Origin: Limnohabitans sp. Rim47
GTDB lineage: Bacteria; Pseudomonadota; Gammaproteobacteria; Burkholderiales; Burkholderiaceae_C
Assembly: GCF_001517545.1 (NCBI RefSeq)
Contig: NZ_FBYA01000001.1
Coordinates: forward strand, 210,991-274,990
Direction: 5' to 3'
Length of the DNA: 64,000 nt
How positions within the stretch are numbered: the first letter of the stretch is position 1; every line of letters begins with the position of its first letter. Below are positions 26,590 to 35,627 of this stretch, in pieces. The notes below the pieces were generated by a model. That model searched no databases. It saw nothing but the letters and a program-made list of their open reading frames with translations, and was not told where the DNA came from. Position numbers and translations under genes: made by a program.

Positions 26590-26661
26590 AGCAAGCGCTA
26601 ACTTAAGCCTTGAATGCCCAGACAGGTTTTGCCTGTTTATTGGGCATTCGCTTGCTTTTTT
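26590..26661 (+). terminator. Compound hairpin terminator after maeB
   Basis: Nested inverted repeats: outer AGCAAGCG / CGCTTGCT, middle GAATGCCCA / TGGGCATTC and inner ACAGG-TTTT-GCCTGT, followed by TTTTTT. It begins 13 bp after the maeB stop. Confidence 0.85.
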
Positions 26662-26730
26662 ATGTCGTTTGCCTCACACTAGCGCCTTCGAGTTTTCGGG
26701 TTTACCCGGGGGCTTCTGAAAGGTGTTTTC

Positions 26731-27144
26731 ATGAAGGTGGCGCGACAAATTGCCGCCCTGCAGCGCTGGATGCCGGTGCTTTTGGGGTTGGTGCTCTCAA
26801 TTTGCACTCTGTGGGTGCAGGCCAGTCCGGCCACCTCTGCCCAAACTTCACCGACTCTGTCGGTGACAGATTTGCCGCGAGAAGGCCAAGAAACGTACCA
26901 ACTCATCCGCAAGGGGGGTCCTTTTCCTCATGAAAAGGACGGCACGGTTTTTGGCAATCGCGAGCGGATTCTGCCCCGTGAGACGCGGGGGTTTTACCGT
27001 GAATACACCGTCAGAACACCTGGAGTGAAGCATCGCGGAGCACGGCGCATCGTTTGCGGTGGCCAGGTTTCCCGAAATCCACAGACCTGTTACTACACAC
27101 AAGACCATTACGCGAGTTTTCGCATGATTGTCGACAAGCCTTGA
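26731..27144 (+). CDS. Secreted barnase-family ribonuclease
   Basis: Predicted 137 aa: a signal peptide (about residues 1-31, MPVLLGLVLSICTLWVQA) and a mature domain of about 100 residues like barnase/RNase Sa. The barnase catalytic trio is visible: Glu91 in YREYTV, Arg105/106 in GARRIVCGG and His126 in YTQDHYASF, with the family hallmark GTVFGNRERILPRE. It cleaves single-stranded RNA, preferring after guanosine. The barstar inhibitor gene follows 29 bp later, which protects the producing cell before export. Two Cys (109 and 120) could form a disulfide. It may scavenge nucleotides or act as a toxin. Confidence 0.88.
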   Translation: MKVARQIAALQRWMPVLLGLVLSICTLWVQASPATSAQTSPTLSVTDLPREGQETYQLIRKGGPFPHEKDGTVFGNRERILPRETRGFYREYTVRTPGVKHRGARRIVCGGQVSRNPQTCYYTQDHYASFRMIVDKP

Positions 27145-27173
27145 TTTTTAGACTTTAGAGAAAGACCACGGAG

Positions 27174-27599
27174 ATGGACACGCCGATTCGTCACGACCAA
27201 GAGGCGCCCCTGAAGGGCGTGCGGTCTAACATCGTGCAGTCGATTCGCGCTTACCGCGTGAGCGACTTGCAAGAGGCCGCCCAAGGCCTGGGCCACCACT
27301 TTTTGTATGCCAACTTGGCCGAAGCCCAGAGCAAACAAGACGTGCTGGACCTTATTGGTGCGCAATTCACGCTGCCCTCGCACTTTGGCAAGAACTTTGA
27401 TGCCTTGTACGACTGCATGACAGACCCCTTGCACAAGTCGGGTCCACAGCCAGGCTTCATCGTGGTGCTGGAGCAAATTCCGGCACACGTCAAATTTGAC
27501 AAGGAAGCCCGCGAGCAATTGCTGGACATCTTCCGTGACACGGCCGATTACTGGGGAGACAGGAAGATACCCTTCCGATGCTTCTATTCTTTTCTGTAG
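27174..27599 (+). CDS. Barstar-family ribonuclease inhibitor
   Basis: Predicted 141 aa cytoplasmic protein. The barstar core is recognisable: LIGAQFTLPSHFGKNFDALYDCMTDP, whose NFDALYD segment is the barnase-contact helix, and a C-terminal PFRCFYSFL strand. An extra 35 or so N-terminal residues precede the core. It lies 29 bp downstream of the barnase-like gene on the same strand, matching the classic nuclease-inhibitor pair. Asp and Glu residues that mimic RNA phosphates are expected in the contact helix. Confidence 0.88.
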   Translation: MDTPIRHDQEAPLKGVRSNIVQSIRAYRVSDLQEAAQGLGHHFLYANLAEAQSKQDVLDLIGAQFTLPSHFGKNFDALYDCMTDPLHKSGPQPGFIVVLEQIPAHVKFDKEAREQLLDIFRDTADYWGDRKIPFRCFYSFL

Positions 27600-27781
27600 C
27601 CCGTTCTGCGCAAAATAGCCAAGCAGGACGGGCGATTGAGGCACAAACCGAGGACGCCGTGATGGCCGAATCGGTCGAAGAAGGCGAAAAAATGCCCACC
27701 GACAAATTGGTGGACGTGTCGCCCTTGGCGCTGCGCATGAGCAGCCCATTCAATGCAGGTTATTGGCTCGCAGCCGCCTGA
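27578..27781 (+). CDS. Small hypothetical ORF overlapping the barstar 3' end
   Basis: A 67-residue frame that begins inside the last codons of barstar and ends just before a bidirectional terminator. The product is acidic in the middle (EDAVMAESVEEGEKM). No ribosome-binding site or family feature is seen; an internal ATG at 27662 would give 39 residues. It may be a short co-translated partner or chance. The stretch 27600-27812 otherwise shows no gene. Confidence 0.3.
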   Translation: MLLFFSVARSAQNSQAGRAIEAQTEDAVMAESVEEGEKMPTDKLVDVSPLALRMSSPFNAGYWLAAA

Positions 27782-27812
27782 TCTCGCGTTGAGCTGCTGT
27801 ATGCGGCAAAGT

Positions 27813-27842
27813 AAAAAAAGCCCGTCATTGACGGGCTTTTTT
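27813..27842. terminator. Bidirectional terminator between the barstar region and rsmA
   Basis: A-rich/T-rich hairpin AAAAAAGCCCGTCA / TGACGGGCTTTTTT with a short loop. The T-run on either strand makes it work for both the plus-strand RNase/barstar unit and the minus-strand lptD-surA-rsmA operon. Confidence 0.9.
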
Positions 27843-27867
27843 GTGGTTGCTGACTTTGTTGACGATT

Positions 27868-28647
27868 TCAGACCGCTTGCGCCAAAGCCACAAACTCGGC
27901 CACAGGTACTTCTTCGGCCCGGCGTTGCAAATCAAAGGTGCCGCTGAAACCTTTTTCTTCGAGCCATTTGCCCAAGGTGTTGCGCAAGATTTTGCGACGC
28001 TGGCTGAAGGCGACTTGCACCAGTGTTTCCAGCGTCTTGACGTTGACCTCGGGTGGTTGGGCCAACGGCACCATGCGCACCACGGCGCTGTCCACGCGCG
28101 GGGGTGGGTCAAAGCTTTCAGGGGGCACAAACAGCACATTGGCCATGTCGTAGCGCCATTGCAGCATGACCGACAGACGGCTGTAATCAGATGTGCTGGG
28201 CTTGGCCACCATGCGGTCGATCACTTCTTTTTGCAGCATGAAGTGTTGGTCTTCTATCACGTCCACTTGCGCCAGCAAATGGAACAGGATGGGCGTGGAG
28301 ATGTTGTACGGCAGGTTGCCCACCACCCGGATTTTGGGCTTGGCTAAAGGCGAGGTCTTGGCCAGCATCTGCGTCGCCAGAGCCCTGAAGTCGACTTTGA
28401 GCACATCCGACTCGACCACCGACAGGTGCGGGTGCTCGCGCAGGCGCACCGCCAGGTCGCGGTCCAGCTCGATGACCGTCAGGTGACCCAAACGCTCGAC
28501 CAAAGGCTGCGTCAGCGCGGCCAGGCCAGGACCAATTTCGACCATGGGCTGGCCCGCTTCGGGGTTGATCGCATCCACGATGGCATCGATGATGCCGCCG
28601 TCGGTCAAAAAGTGCTGACCAAACCGTTTGCGTGCGATGTGTTTCAT
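27868..28647 (-). CDS. rsmA: 16S rRNA (adenine1518-N6/adenine1519-N6)-dimethyltransferase
   Basis: Predicted 259 aa (KsgA). It dimethylates two adjacent adenines in the 3' hairpin of 16S rRNA using S-adenosylmethionine. Motifs: N-terminal KRFGQHFLTD, SAM site VEIGPGLAALTQPL, and catalytic NLPYNIST. Its start overlaps the surA stop by 4 bp (ATGA), and lptD lies upstream, the conserved lptD-surA-rsmA order; pdxA, which often sits between surA and rsmA, is missing here. Confidence 0.95.
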   Translation of the reverse strand: MKHIARKRFGQHFLTDGGIIDAIVDAINPEAGQPMVEIGPGLAALTQPLVERLGHLTVIELDRDLAVRLREHPHLSVVESDVLKVDFRALATQMLAKTSPLAKPKIRVVGNLPYNISTPILFHLLAQVDVIEDQHFMLQKEVIDRMVAKPSTSDYSRLSVMLQWRYDMANVLFVPPESFDPPPRVDSAVVRMVPLAQPPEVNVKTLETLVQVAFSQRRKILRNTLGKWLEEKGFSGTFDLQRRAEEVPVAEFVALAQAV

Positions 28648-30008
28648 TGGGGTGGCTCTCGCATCTCGACATAGGCCCGGCCACGGATGTCTTCGACCCA
28701 GGTGGCATAAGCCTCATCGAGTTTCTTTTCGCGCAAGGCATTGCGCGCCAGGGTGCGTTGCTCCTGATCGCTCATGGGCGCGTTGCGGCGGTCGGTGACT
28801 TCGATCAAGTGAACGCCAAAGCGGGACACCAGCGGTTCTGCTAATTGCCCTGGACGCAGGCGGTTCATGGCTTGTTCAAACTCTGGCACAAACATGCCGG
28901 GGTTGGCCCAGCCCAAGTCCCCACCTTGTTGTGCGCTGCCGTCTTGCGACATCTCGCGGGCCAGTGCTGCGAAATCGGCTTTGCCGGACACCACGGCTTT
29001 GCGCACTTCGGTGAGCTTGGCCACGGCCTGGGTTTGCGACATTTGTGCGGAAGGCCGCAGCAAGATGTGGCGGGCACGCGTTTGCGTCACCATCAGGGTG
29101 GTGGTTTGGCGGCGCTCAATTACTTTGAGAATGTGAAAGCCTGCGGCAGATCGAACAGGTGCAGCCACTTCACCCACATTCAGGCTGCGCGTCGCGTCCA
29201 GAAACAAGTCGGGGTAGCGATCGGCAGGGCGCAGACCCATGTTGCCGCCATTGGCCCCTTTGTCGGTGGTTTGAGAAAAAGCCTTGGCCAGCTCGGCAAA
29301 GTTTTCGCCCGCGCGTGCACGGCGTGCAATGTCGGTCGCGCGTTCGCCCAAAGCTTGAACGTCTGATGCGGTGCTTTGTTCAGGCACCGAGATCAGGATC
29401 ATGGCCAAATTCAACTGGGCTGGCATTTGCTCAGCCTGTGCTTTCAGCTGTTCGCTCAGGAATTGCTCGACTTCGACGTCGCTGACGCGGATGCGGCCTT
29501 CAACCTCGCGCTCGCGCAAACGGGTGAGGGTGAGTTGGGTGCGCAGTTGTGTGCGAAAAGCGCTCACGGTGATGCCTTCTTGCGCCAAGCGCTTGTGCAT
29601 TTCCTCACGCGTCAACTGGTTGCTGGCCGCCACATTCAGCTCGGCCTGCTCAATGGCTTCATCTTCAATTTTGATGCCCGCATCGCGCGCTTGCTGCAAT
29701 TGGGCTTTTTCGTTGATCAGTTGCTCGACGGCCAAGCGATTGAGTTCGTTGGTGTCGGGTTGTGCGCCGCCGCGAGCAGCCGCTTCGCTGGCCAGGCGCT
29801 GACGCAGCACTTGCACATCGCGGTTGGTGATCGGCTCTGAATTGACAACCGCCACGATGAAATCGGCCTGGCGAATGAGGGCGGTGGCGGCTTTTGCAGG
29901 GGAATCATTGGGGGTTTGCGCCCAAGAACCGGCTGAGCAGATCAGGCTGATCGCACCCAGGATGGCGGCCCGCCAGGCTGAACGGGCAGGAAAAAACAGT
30001 TTATTCAT
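28644..30008 (-). CDS. surA: Periplasmic chaperone / peptidyl-prolyl isomerase
   Basis: Predicted 454 aa. It escorts outer-membrane beta-barrel proteins across the periplasm. The signal peptide is MNKLFFPARSAWRAAILGAI and on to about Ala-Gln near 30. A SurA N-terminal helical domain (about 45-210, VNSEPITNRDVQVLRQRL) and two rotamase domains follow; the second is marked by RARHILLRPSAQM and DLGWANPGMFVPEFEQAM. The ATG at 30008 overlaps the lptD stop (30001-30003), so translation is coupled; the open frame upstream of it lies inside lptD. Confidence 0.93.
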   Translation of the reverse strand: MNKLFFPARSAWRAAILGAISLICSAGSWAQTPNDSPAKAATALIRQADFIVAVVNSEPITNRDVQVLRQRLASEAAARGGAQPDTNELNRLAVEQLINEKAQLQQARDAGIKIEDEAIEQAELNVAASNQLTREEMHKRLAQEGITVSAFRTQLRTQLTLTRLREREVEGRIRVSDVEVEQFLSEQLKAQAEQMPAQLNLAMILISVPEQSTASDVQALGERATDIARRARAGENFAELAKAFSQTTDKGANGGNMGLRPADRYPDLFLDATRSLNVGEVAAPVRSAAGFHILKVIERRQTTTLMVTQTRARHILLRPSAQMSQTQAVAKLTEVRKAVVSGKADFAALAREMSQDGSAQQGGDLGWANPGMFVPEFEQAMNRLRPGQLAEPLVSRFGVHLIEVTDRRNAPMSDQEQRTLARNALREKKLDEAYATWVEDIRGRAYVEMREPPQ

Positions 30009-32397
30009 AGTGCTGGAACCGACTGGGTTGAACCGTGCTGTCACGCAGGTATTGGTAGCGGGGAATGTTGTCACTGAGGCTCTTTAAGGGGCTGATGCCT
30101 ACGCGTGCAAAGCCAATGAATTCAAGTTGGAAAAGAATGCGGCTGGTGGCGCTGGTGGCGCTGATACTGGAGGTGTTGGTTTGCAGGCGCTGAAAGGCAA
30201 CCCGGCCCAGCCAGCAGCCGGCATCGTATTCCATGCCCACCAGAGTGTCCACGAGGCTGCGCTCTTTCAGGCTGTAATTGAGCCTGCCCACCGTGTACCA
30301 GCGGTCGGGCCCAAGGCCTTGCCCTGGGGTACGCGACCAGGCGGTCTCGGCCTGTCGGTCGGTTTGGCCGATCAGGTCGCTCAAAGGCCATTGCCAGCCC
30401 AAATCCACAAACTCAGAGTTTGGGGTCACTTGGTTGTTGGCGCGGTAGGCCATATTGATGACCCGGTAAGGGCTGTGGCTGTAGCGCCCTTGCAGGGTGG
30501 TTCGGCTGATGTCGTGTGTTTGGTTGTTGGCCTGGATGGTGGCGTCGAATGACCAGCGATCGTCCCATCGGATGCCTGCACCGAACAAAATGTCGCTCAG
30601 GCCCGCCGAGTTGGCGACTTGGCCAGGTAAGACGACCTGCTGATCTGAAAACCGGATGCGTTGGGCCACGCCCACCCGAAGCATTTCAGCGCCGTTGGCA
30701 GCGTCAAAAAAGCGGCTGTTCACACCCAACGTCAGGGCGTCGTTGTCCACCAGTCGGTCCTGACCCACATAGGTGTTTTCGCTGTAAATGGTGGACAAGT
30801 TGAAGTCGGTGGCACCGCTGTCATAGACCGGCAACATGTCTTGGTTTTTGTAGGGCGTGCGGGCGTAAAAAACGCGAGGCTCCAGTGTTTGCACAACATC
30901 GCGTCCAAACCAACGGGTCTCGCGTTCAAATACCAGACCGGAGTCCAGACTGAAGGTGGGCAAGACCCGGTTGACCGCACTTTCGCCATTCGACAAAGGC
31001 CGGTCCATCTGGTAGCGCGTGGCGTGCAATTGCAGTTTGGGTGTCACAAAGCCCCAAGGGCGAATCCAGGGGCGACTCACCTGGGCTTGTATGAAGCTGC
31101 GTTCACCGTTGCGCGGCAAGGTGCCCGCAGTGACCAAACTGGCCACACGTGAATAGTCGGCCTCAAACCGTGTGGTGTCTCCCACCACGGACCAATCCAG
31201 ACCTTCGGCGTTCCATTGGCCGTAACGCATGGTGATCTGTGGCGCCCGGTCGTAAGGGGGGGCCGCTTCTTGCAGGTTTTGCCAGCGCTGCACTTGGGCG
31301 CTCATGCTGAAGTCACCCCTGCCCCAAGACAAGACGCCGGTGGACGGTAAAGCGCGTTGCGTCAGCACCAAGCCAGAGCGTGGGAAATCACGCCAGTAGT
31401 TGTTGTCGCTGACCCGGTTCAAGGTCAAACCCAGGTTGATGCGGCCCACGCTGTCGAGTCCCGTGTCAATGCCCCCGTTGTGTTGGCTGGACAAGCCCCA
31501 GCGGGTTTGTGAGCGCAGTTTGTCGCTGGGCATCAGGTTCAAGCGCAGCAAGCCGCTGTAGTCCCTCTCCAGATAACGAAATTCGGTGTCTGCCGCCACT
31601 CCGCGCTGGCTCATCACATGCGTAGTGACGGTGGCATCGCGGTTGGGTGCAATGTCAAAGTAATACGGTTGAGCCACTTCAACGCCGTTGACTGTGTCGA
31701 TGCTGAACAGTGGCGGCAACAGGCCGGATTTGCGTTCATTGGTCAATGGCAGGCTGATGGAGGGCGCAGCAAAGATGGGCACATCCTGAAAGCGCATTTG
31801 AACGCCGCTGGCCTCGATGCTCGACTCTTCTTCGTCAATGGTCAGTTGTGTGGCTTTCAGCAGCCATTCGGGCAGCCACTCGGGGCCCGGGGTACGCCGG
31901 CATGTCGTGTAGTTGGCTTGGCGAACGATGGTGCGCTGGTTGTCCACAAATTCGACTTCGGCGGCTTGACCGTAACCCCCACTGCCGTACAACTCGAAGT
32001 CCGGTTTTTCAAAGGTGCCCTGAAAGCTGTCGACCTTGAGCTTCAGTCTTGGGCCGCTGAAAACACTGGTCGGCGTGCTGACACGCACGTGGCCTGTGGC
32101 ATCCACCACGTCTTGCGTCTGGTCGTAGTCAAGTCGATCGGCGCGCAAAGCCAACCCTGGCCGTCGGATGCTGGCCTGACCTTCAACCACCAAGTCCATG
32201 TCGGGGCGGGCGGTGATTTGTGCACCTTTTACAAATACGGCCCCCTCAGATTGCTGACGTTCCGAAACCTTTTCCTCCAGCAAAGGGCTGCTGCGCAAGG
32301 ACAAATGGGCCGGCTGACCCCAAGACGCGCTGACGCTCAAAGCCAACAGCAGTGCCGCAACGGGGTTGCGGCAGGCAAAGGCAGCCGTTGGTTTCAT
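30001..32397 (-). CDS. lptD: LPS-assembly protein LptD (outer-membrane translocon)
   Basis: Predicted 798 aa. It inserts lipopolysaccharide into the outer leaflet with LptE. The signal peptide MKPTAAFACRNPVAALLLAL is followed by an OstA/LptA-like beta-jellyroll (about 45-180, with TGHVRVSTPTSVFSGPRLKL) and a 26-strand barrel. Conserved cysteines occur in NYTTCRRTPGPEW and in AGCWLGRVAF, the pair expected for the intramolecular disulfides. The start at 32397 gives a clean signal peptide; codons upstream do not. amgK is divergent from it, 113 bp away. Confidence 0.94.
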   Translation of the reverse strand: MKPTAAFACRNPVAALLLALSVSASWGQPAHLSLRSSPLLEEKVSERQQSEGAVFVKGAQITARPDMDLVVEGQASIRRPGLALRADRLDYDQTQDVVDATGHVRVSTPTSVFSGPRLKLKVDSFQGTFEKPDFELYGSGGYGQAAEVEFVDNQRTIVRQANYTTCRRTPGPEWLPEWLLKATQLTIDEEESSIEASGVQMRFQDVPIFAAPSISLPLTNERKSGLLPPLFSIDTVNGVEVAQPYYFDIAPNRDATVTTHVMSQRGVAADTEFRYLERDYSGLLRLNLMPSDKLRSQTRWGLSSQHNGGIDTGLDSVGRINLGLTLNRVSDNNYWRDFPRSGLVLTQRALPSTGVLSWGRGDFSMSAQVQRWQNLQEAAPPYDRAPQITMRYGQWNAEGLDWSVVGDTTRFEADYSRVASLVTAGTLPRNGERSFIQAQVSRPWIRPWGFVTPKLQLHATRYQMDRPLSNGESAVNRVLPTFSLDSGLVFERETRWFGRDVVQTLEPRVFYARTPYKNQDMLPVYDSGATDFNLSTIYSENTYVGQDRLVDNDALTLGVNSRFFDAANGAEMLRVGVAQRIRFSDQQVVLPGQVANSAGLSDILFGAGIRWDDRWSFDATIQANNQTHDISRTTLQGRYSHSPYRVINMAYRANNQVTPNSEFVDLGWQWPLSDLIGQTDRQAETAWSRTPGQGLGPDRWYTVGRLNYSLKERSLVDTLVGMEYDAGCWLGRVAFQRLQTNTSSISATSATSRILFQLEFIGFARVGISPLKSLSDNIPRYQYLRDSTVQPSRFQHYE

Positions 32398-32510
32398 CGG
32401 CAAACAGAAAATTGCGAAATATGAGGCCACAAAATGGGGGAAGTTGCAAAAGAATCAGCCTGCCCTGACCCGTCAAAGGCAGCAACAGGCTTTGTAGAAT
32501 GCGATTATCC

Positions 32511-33629
32511 ATGAGCCACCCCTCTTCATCCCCCTTTTCCCCGTCTGTGCCTGTTTCTGAGGTCAGCTGGGCAGACCCTGCCCGCCAGGGTTTATGCCAT
32601 CAATGGATGGCGAGCATCGCTGCTGAGCAGGGGCTTTTGCCCGAAACTTTGCGCATCGCATCGGCCGATGCCAGCTTTCGCCGCTACTTGCGGGTGGACA
32701 CCGTACAAGGTGACAGCCGCATCGTCATGGACGCGCCACCTGACAAAGAAAACTCGGAGCCCTTTGTCCGCATTGCCGCCTTGATGAAAACCGCTGGCCT
32801 GCATGCGCCCGAAGTGCTGAACTGGCACGCAGCCCATGGCTTCATGTTGCTGAGTGATTTGGGTGATGCCACCATGATGTCGGCCATCGACGCCGAGCGC
32901 CCCCAAGCCAACCATGGCCTGTACATGCAGGCCGTGGACGCGCTGGTGCAGTGGCAGCTGGCCTCGCGCCCCGGCGTGTTGCCGCCCTATGACGAGGCCT
33001 TGCTCCACCGCGAGCTGAGCCTGTTCCCTGATTGGTACTTGGCCCAGCACAAAAAAGTGCAGATGGCAGGGCAAGACAAAGAGACGATGGACAAGGCCTT
33101 TGCCCTGATCGTGCAGCGCAACCTGGCCGCGCCCAGCGTGTATGTGCATCGCGACTTCATGCCGCGCAACCTGATGATGCCCCACGGCGCTGGGCCACTG
33201 GGCGCGCAACTGGGTGTGCTGGATTTTCAAGACGCGGTTCATGGCCCCATCACTTACGACATCGCCAGCCTGATGCGCGATGCCTTCTTGAGCTGGGACG
33301 AAGACTTCGTGCTCGACATCACCATCCGCTATTGGGAAAAAGCCCGCAAAGCTGGCCTGATGGACTTTGAAGACTGGCACAGTGACTTCGGCGCGTTTTA
33401 CCGCGCCGTTGAGTGGATGGGCTTGCAGCGCCACCTCAAAGTCGCCGGTATTTTTGCCCGCCTGACCTTGCGCGATGGCAAGTCCAAATACCTGGCCGAT
33501 GCGCCCCGCTTCATCCACTACATCCGCACCACCTGCGACCGCTACCGTGAACTGGGCCCCTTGCTCAAGGTGATCGACGAGATCGAGGGCACCACGCCGC
33601 AAGTGGGCTTTGCTTACGGGCGCATGTGA
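32511..33629 (+). CDS. amgK: N-acetylmuramate / N-acetylglucosamine anomeric kinase (APH family)
   Basis: Predicted 372 aa aminoglycoside-phosphotransferase-fold kinase. Visible motifs are the catalytic loop YVHRDFMPRNLMM and the metal-binding LGVLDFQDAVHGPITYD. AmgK phosphorylates MurNAc and GlcNAc at C1 in peptidoglycan recycling; MurU then makes UDP-MurNAc. The position next to lptD is the conserved one, but the usual partner murU is 10 kb away at 21217. I chose ATG 32511 over one four codons earlier. The stop overlaps a GTG that could start rsmE. Confidence 0.88.
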   Translation: MSHPSSSPFSPSVPVSEVSWADPARQGLCHQWMASIAAEQGLLPETLRIASADASFRRYLRVDTVQGDSRIVMDAPPDKENSEPFVRIAALMKTAGLHAPEVLNWHAAHGFMLLSDLGDATMMSAIDAERPQANHGLYMQAVDALVQWQLASRPGVLPPYDEALLHRELSLFPDWYLAQHKKVQMAGQDKETMDKAFALIVQRNLAAPSVYVHRDFMPRNLMMPHGAGPLGAQLGVLDFQDAVHGPITYDIASLMRDAFLSWDEDFVLDITIRYWEKARKAGLMDFEDWHSDFGAFYRAVEWMGLQRHLKVAGIFARLTLRDGKSKYLADAPRFIHYIRTTCDRYRELGPLLKVIDEIEGTTPQVGFAYGRM

Positions 33630-33631
33630 GC

Positions 33632-34333
33632 ATGCCGCGTTTTTATTGCCCCACCCCTCTGGCCACTGGCCTCGCCCTGAGTCTGCCTGCTGGCGCTGCC
33701 CGTCATGTGCAGGTGCTGCGCATGCAGCCGGGCGATGTGATCACTTTGTTCAATGGCGAGGGCGGCGAGTTTGAGGCCACCGTGACCCGCATGGGCCGCA
33801 GCGATGTCGAGGTCGAGGTGGGTGCGCACCATCCGGTGGAGCGTGAAGCCGCCCGCGCTGTCCACTTGCTGGCGGGCATCACCGCCAACGAGCGCATGGA
33901 CTGGTTGGTCGAAAAAGCCACCGAGTTGGGCGTGGCCAGCATCACGCCCTTGGTGGCCGAGCGCAGCGTGCTCAAGCTCAAAGGCGAGCGGGCCGAGAAA
34001 AAGCTGGCGCACTGGCAAGGCGTGGCCGTGGCCGCCGCCGAGCAATGCGGGCGCAACCGGGTGCCTGTGGTCCATGCGGCGGTGACGCTGGGGCAATGGC
34101 TCCAAACAGCCCCAGCCGGTGAGCGCTGGGTCTTGTCTTTGTCGCAAGGCACTCAGCCGCTGGCGCAGATGACGGGCAGCGCGGGCGTGACCGTGCTCAG
34201 CGGCCCAGAAGGCGGCTTGAGCCCCGCTGAAGAGGCCGCGGCTTTGTCGGCGGGCTTTGTGCCGGTGACTTTGGGGCCTCGGGTGTTGCGGGCCGAGACC
34301 GCGCCTTTGGCCGTGCTCGCGGTGTGCGCCTGA
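33632..34333 (+). CDS. rsmE: 16S rRNA (uracil1498-N3)-methyltransferase
   Basis: Predicted 233 aa SPOUT-class (knotted) methyltransferase that methylates U1498 of 16S rRNA. An N-terminal PUA-like domain (about 1-70, PRFYCPTPL and HVQVLRMQPGDVITLFNG) precedes the knotted SAM-binding domain, with EKATELGVASITPLVAERS, GPEGGLSPAEE and LGPRVLRAETAPL. A GTG at 33626 is an alternative start that overlaps the amgK stop. It is likely co-transcribed with amgK. Confidence 0.93.
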   Translation: MPRFYCPTPLATGLALSLPAGAARHVQVLRMQPGDVITLFNGEGGEFEATVTRMGRSDVEVEVGAHHPVEREAARAVHLLAGITANERMDWLVEKATELGVASITPLVAERSVLKLKGERAEKKLAHWQGVAVAAAEQCGRNRVPVVHAAVTLGQWLQTAPAGERWVLSLSQGTQPLAQMTGSAGVTVLSGPEGGLSPAEEAAALSAGFVPVTLGPRVLRAETAPLAVLAVCA

Positions 34334-34448
34334 GGGCGTTTGCGCACCCGCGGCGTCGCCATGACGATGCCTTTGACGCCAATGAGCGCAGCATTTGCGC
34401 GGGCCAAGCCAGCGGCCTTTATAAGCAACAAGCGATACACTGCCCGGT

Positions 34449-35627
34449 ATGAATGCCAACCTGATCCTCCTGACGCTCTGCCAGGGCCTGTTTTTCACCA
34501 ACAACGTCACCTTCATTGCCATCAATGGCTTGGTTGGCCTGTCCATGGCCCCGCTGGGGTGGATGGCGACCTTGCCCGTTATGGGCTATGTGGTGGGGGG
34601 TGCGCTGTCCACCGGCTTGGTGGCCAAAAGCCAGTCGCGCTGGGGTCGCAAAGTGTCGTTCCAGCTGGGCTTGGGGGTGGCTTTGTTTTCGGCATTGCTC
34701 GCCGCCTATGCGGCCTGGAGCCACAACTTTTGGTTGCTGGTGGCCGCCACGGTGATCGCGGGTTATTACAGCGCCAACGGCCAGCTCTACCGTTTTGCCG
34801 CCGCTGAACTGGCCGCTGACGGCTTTCGCGAAAAAGCGGTCTCTTTGGTCTTGGCCGGTGGTTTGATCGGGGCCATCGTGGGCCCCAACTTGGCCTCGCG
34901 CACCCGCACTTTGTACGAAACCCCGTTTTTGGGCGCTTACATGGCGCTGGGCATCGTGGCCGTTTTGGCCATGGTCTGCATGGCTTTCATCCACTTTCCA
35001 GCGGTGCCTGTCAAAAAACCCGGTGACAGCGCGGGTCGGCCTTTGTCTGAAATCATGCGCCAACCGGTGTTCATCGTGGCCGCCGCCGCCGCGGCTTTGG
35101 GCTATGGCGTGATGAACTTGCTCATGGCGGCCACCCCACTGGCCATGCAGGTGTGCGGCTTCAGTTTTGACGATGCGGCGCTGGTGCTGGAGTGGCATGT
35201 GATCGGCATGTTTGCGCCGGGCTTTTTCACGGGCCACTTGATCAAGAAATTTGGCACGCTGCAGATCATGGGCGTGGGCGTGGTGATCAACTTGGCGTGC
35301 ATCGCCATCGCGCTGACGGGGGTCGAGTTGCACCAGTTCTTGATCGCGCTGTTCTTGTTGGGTTTGGGCTGGAACTTTTTGTTCACCGGCAGCACCACAC
35401 TGGCCATGAAAGCCTGGACACCTGCCGAAAAAGACCGGGGTCAGGCAGCCATCAACTTTTTGGTGTTCTCCACCATGGCGGTGACCTCGTTTGCCTCGGG
35501 GGCCTTGGTCACCACGCAGGGCTGGACTTGGCTGAACATCGGCTCATTGCTGCCCGTGGCGCTGACCGGTGTGGCCTTGGTTTGGATGGCGCTCAAACAG
35601 AAAAGCGTGCAAGCAACCAGCGCTTGA
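34449..35627 (+). CDS. MFS transporter
   Basis: Predicted 392 aa with about 12 hydrophobic helices. The loop between helices 2 and 3 carries a degenerate MFS signature (GLVAKSQSRWGRK), and FRFA-like arginines follow helix 4. The substrate is not apparent; the sequence resembles small drug- or metabolite-efflux MFS proteins annotated without a substrate. The last 35 bp of the gene overlap the 3' end of the convergent hydrolase gene. Confidence 0.88.
   Translation: MNANLILLTLCQGLFFTNNVTFIAINGLVGLSMAPLGWMATLPVMGYVVGGALSTGLVAKSQSRWGRKVSFQLGLGVALFSALLAAYAAWSHNFWLLVAATVIAGYYSANGQLYRFAAAELAADGFREKAVSLVLAGGLIGAIVGPNLASRTRTLYETPFLGAYMALGIVAVLAMVCMAFIHFPAVPVKKPGDSAGRPLSEIMRQPVFIVAAAAAALGYGVMNLLMAATPLAMQVCGFSFDDAALVLEWHVIGMFAPGFFTGHLIKKFGTLQIMGVGVVINLACIAIALTGVELHQFLIALFLLGLGWNFLFTGSTTLAMKAWTPAEKDRGQAAINFLVFSTMAVTSFASGALVTTQGWTWLNIGSLLPVALTGVALVWMALKQKSVQATSA

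Noticed and set aside
25086..26594. 502-codon minus-strand frame opposite maeB
   Set aside because: Shadow of the malic enzyme/PTA coding sequence, His-rich and without motifs.
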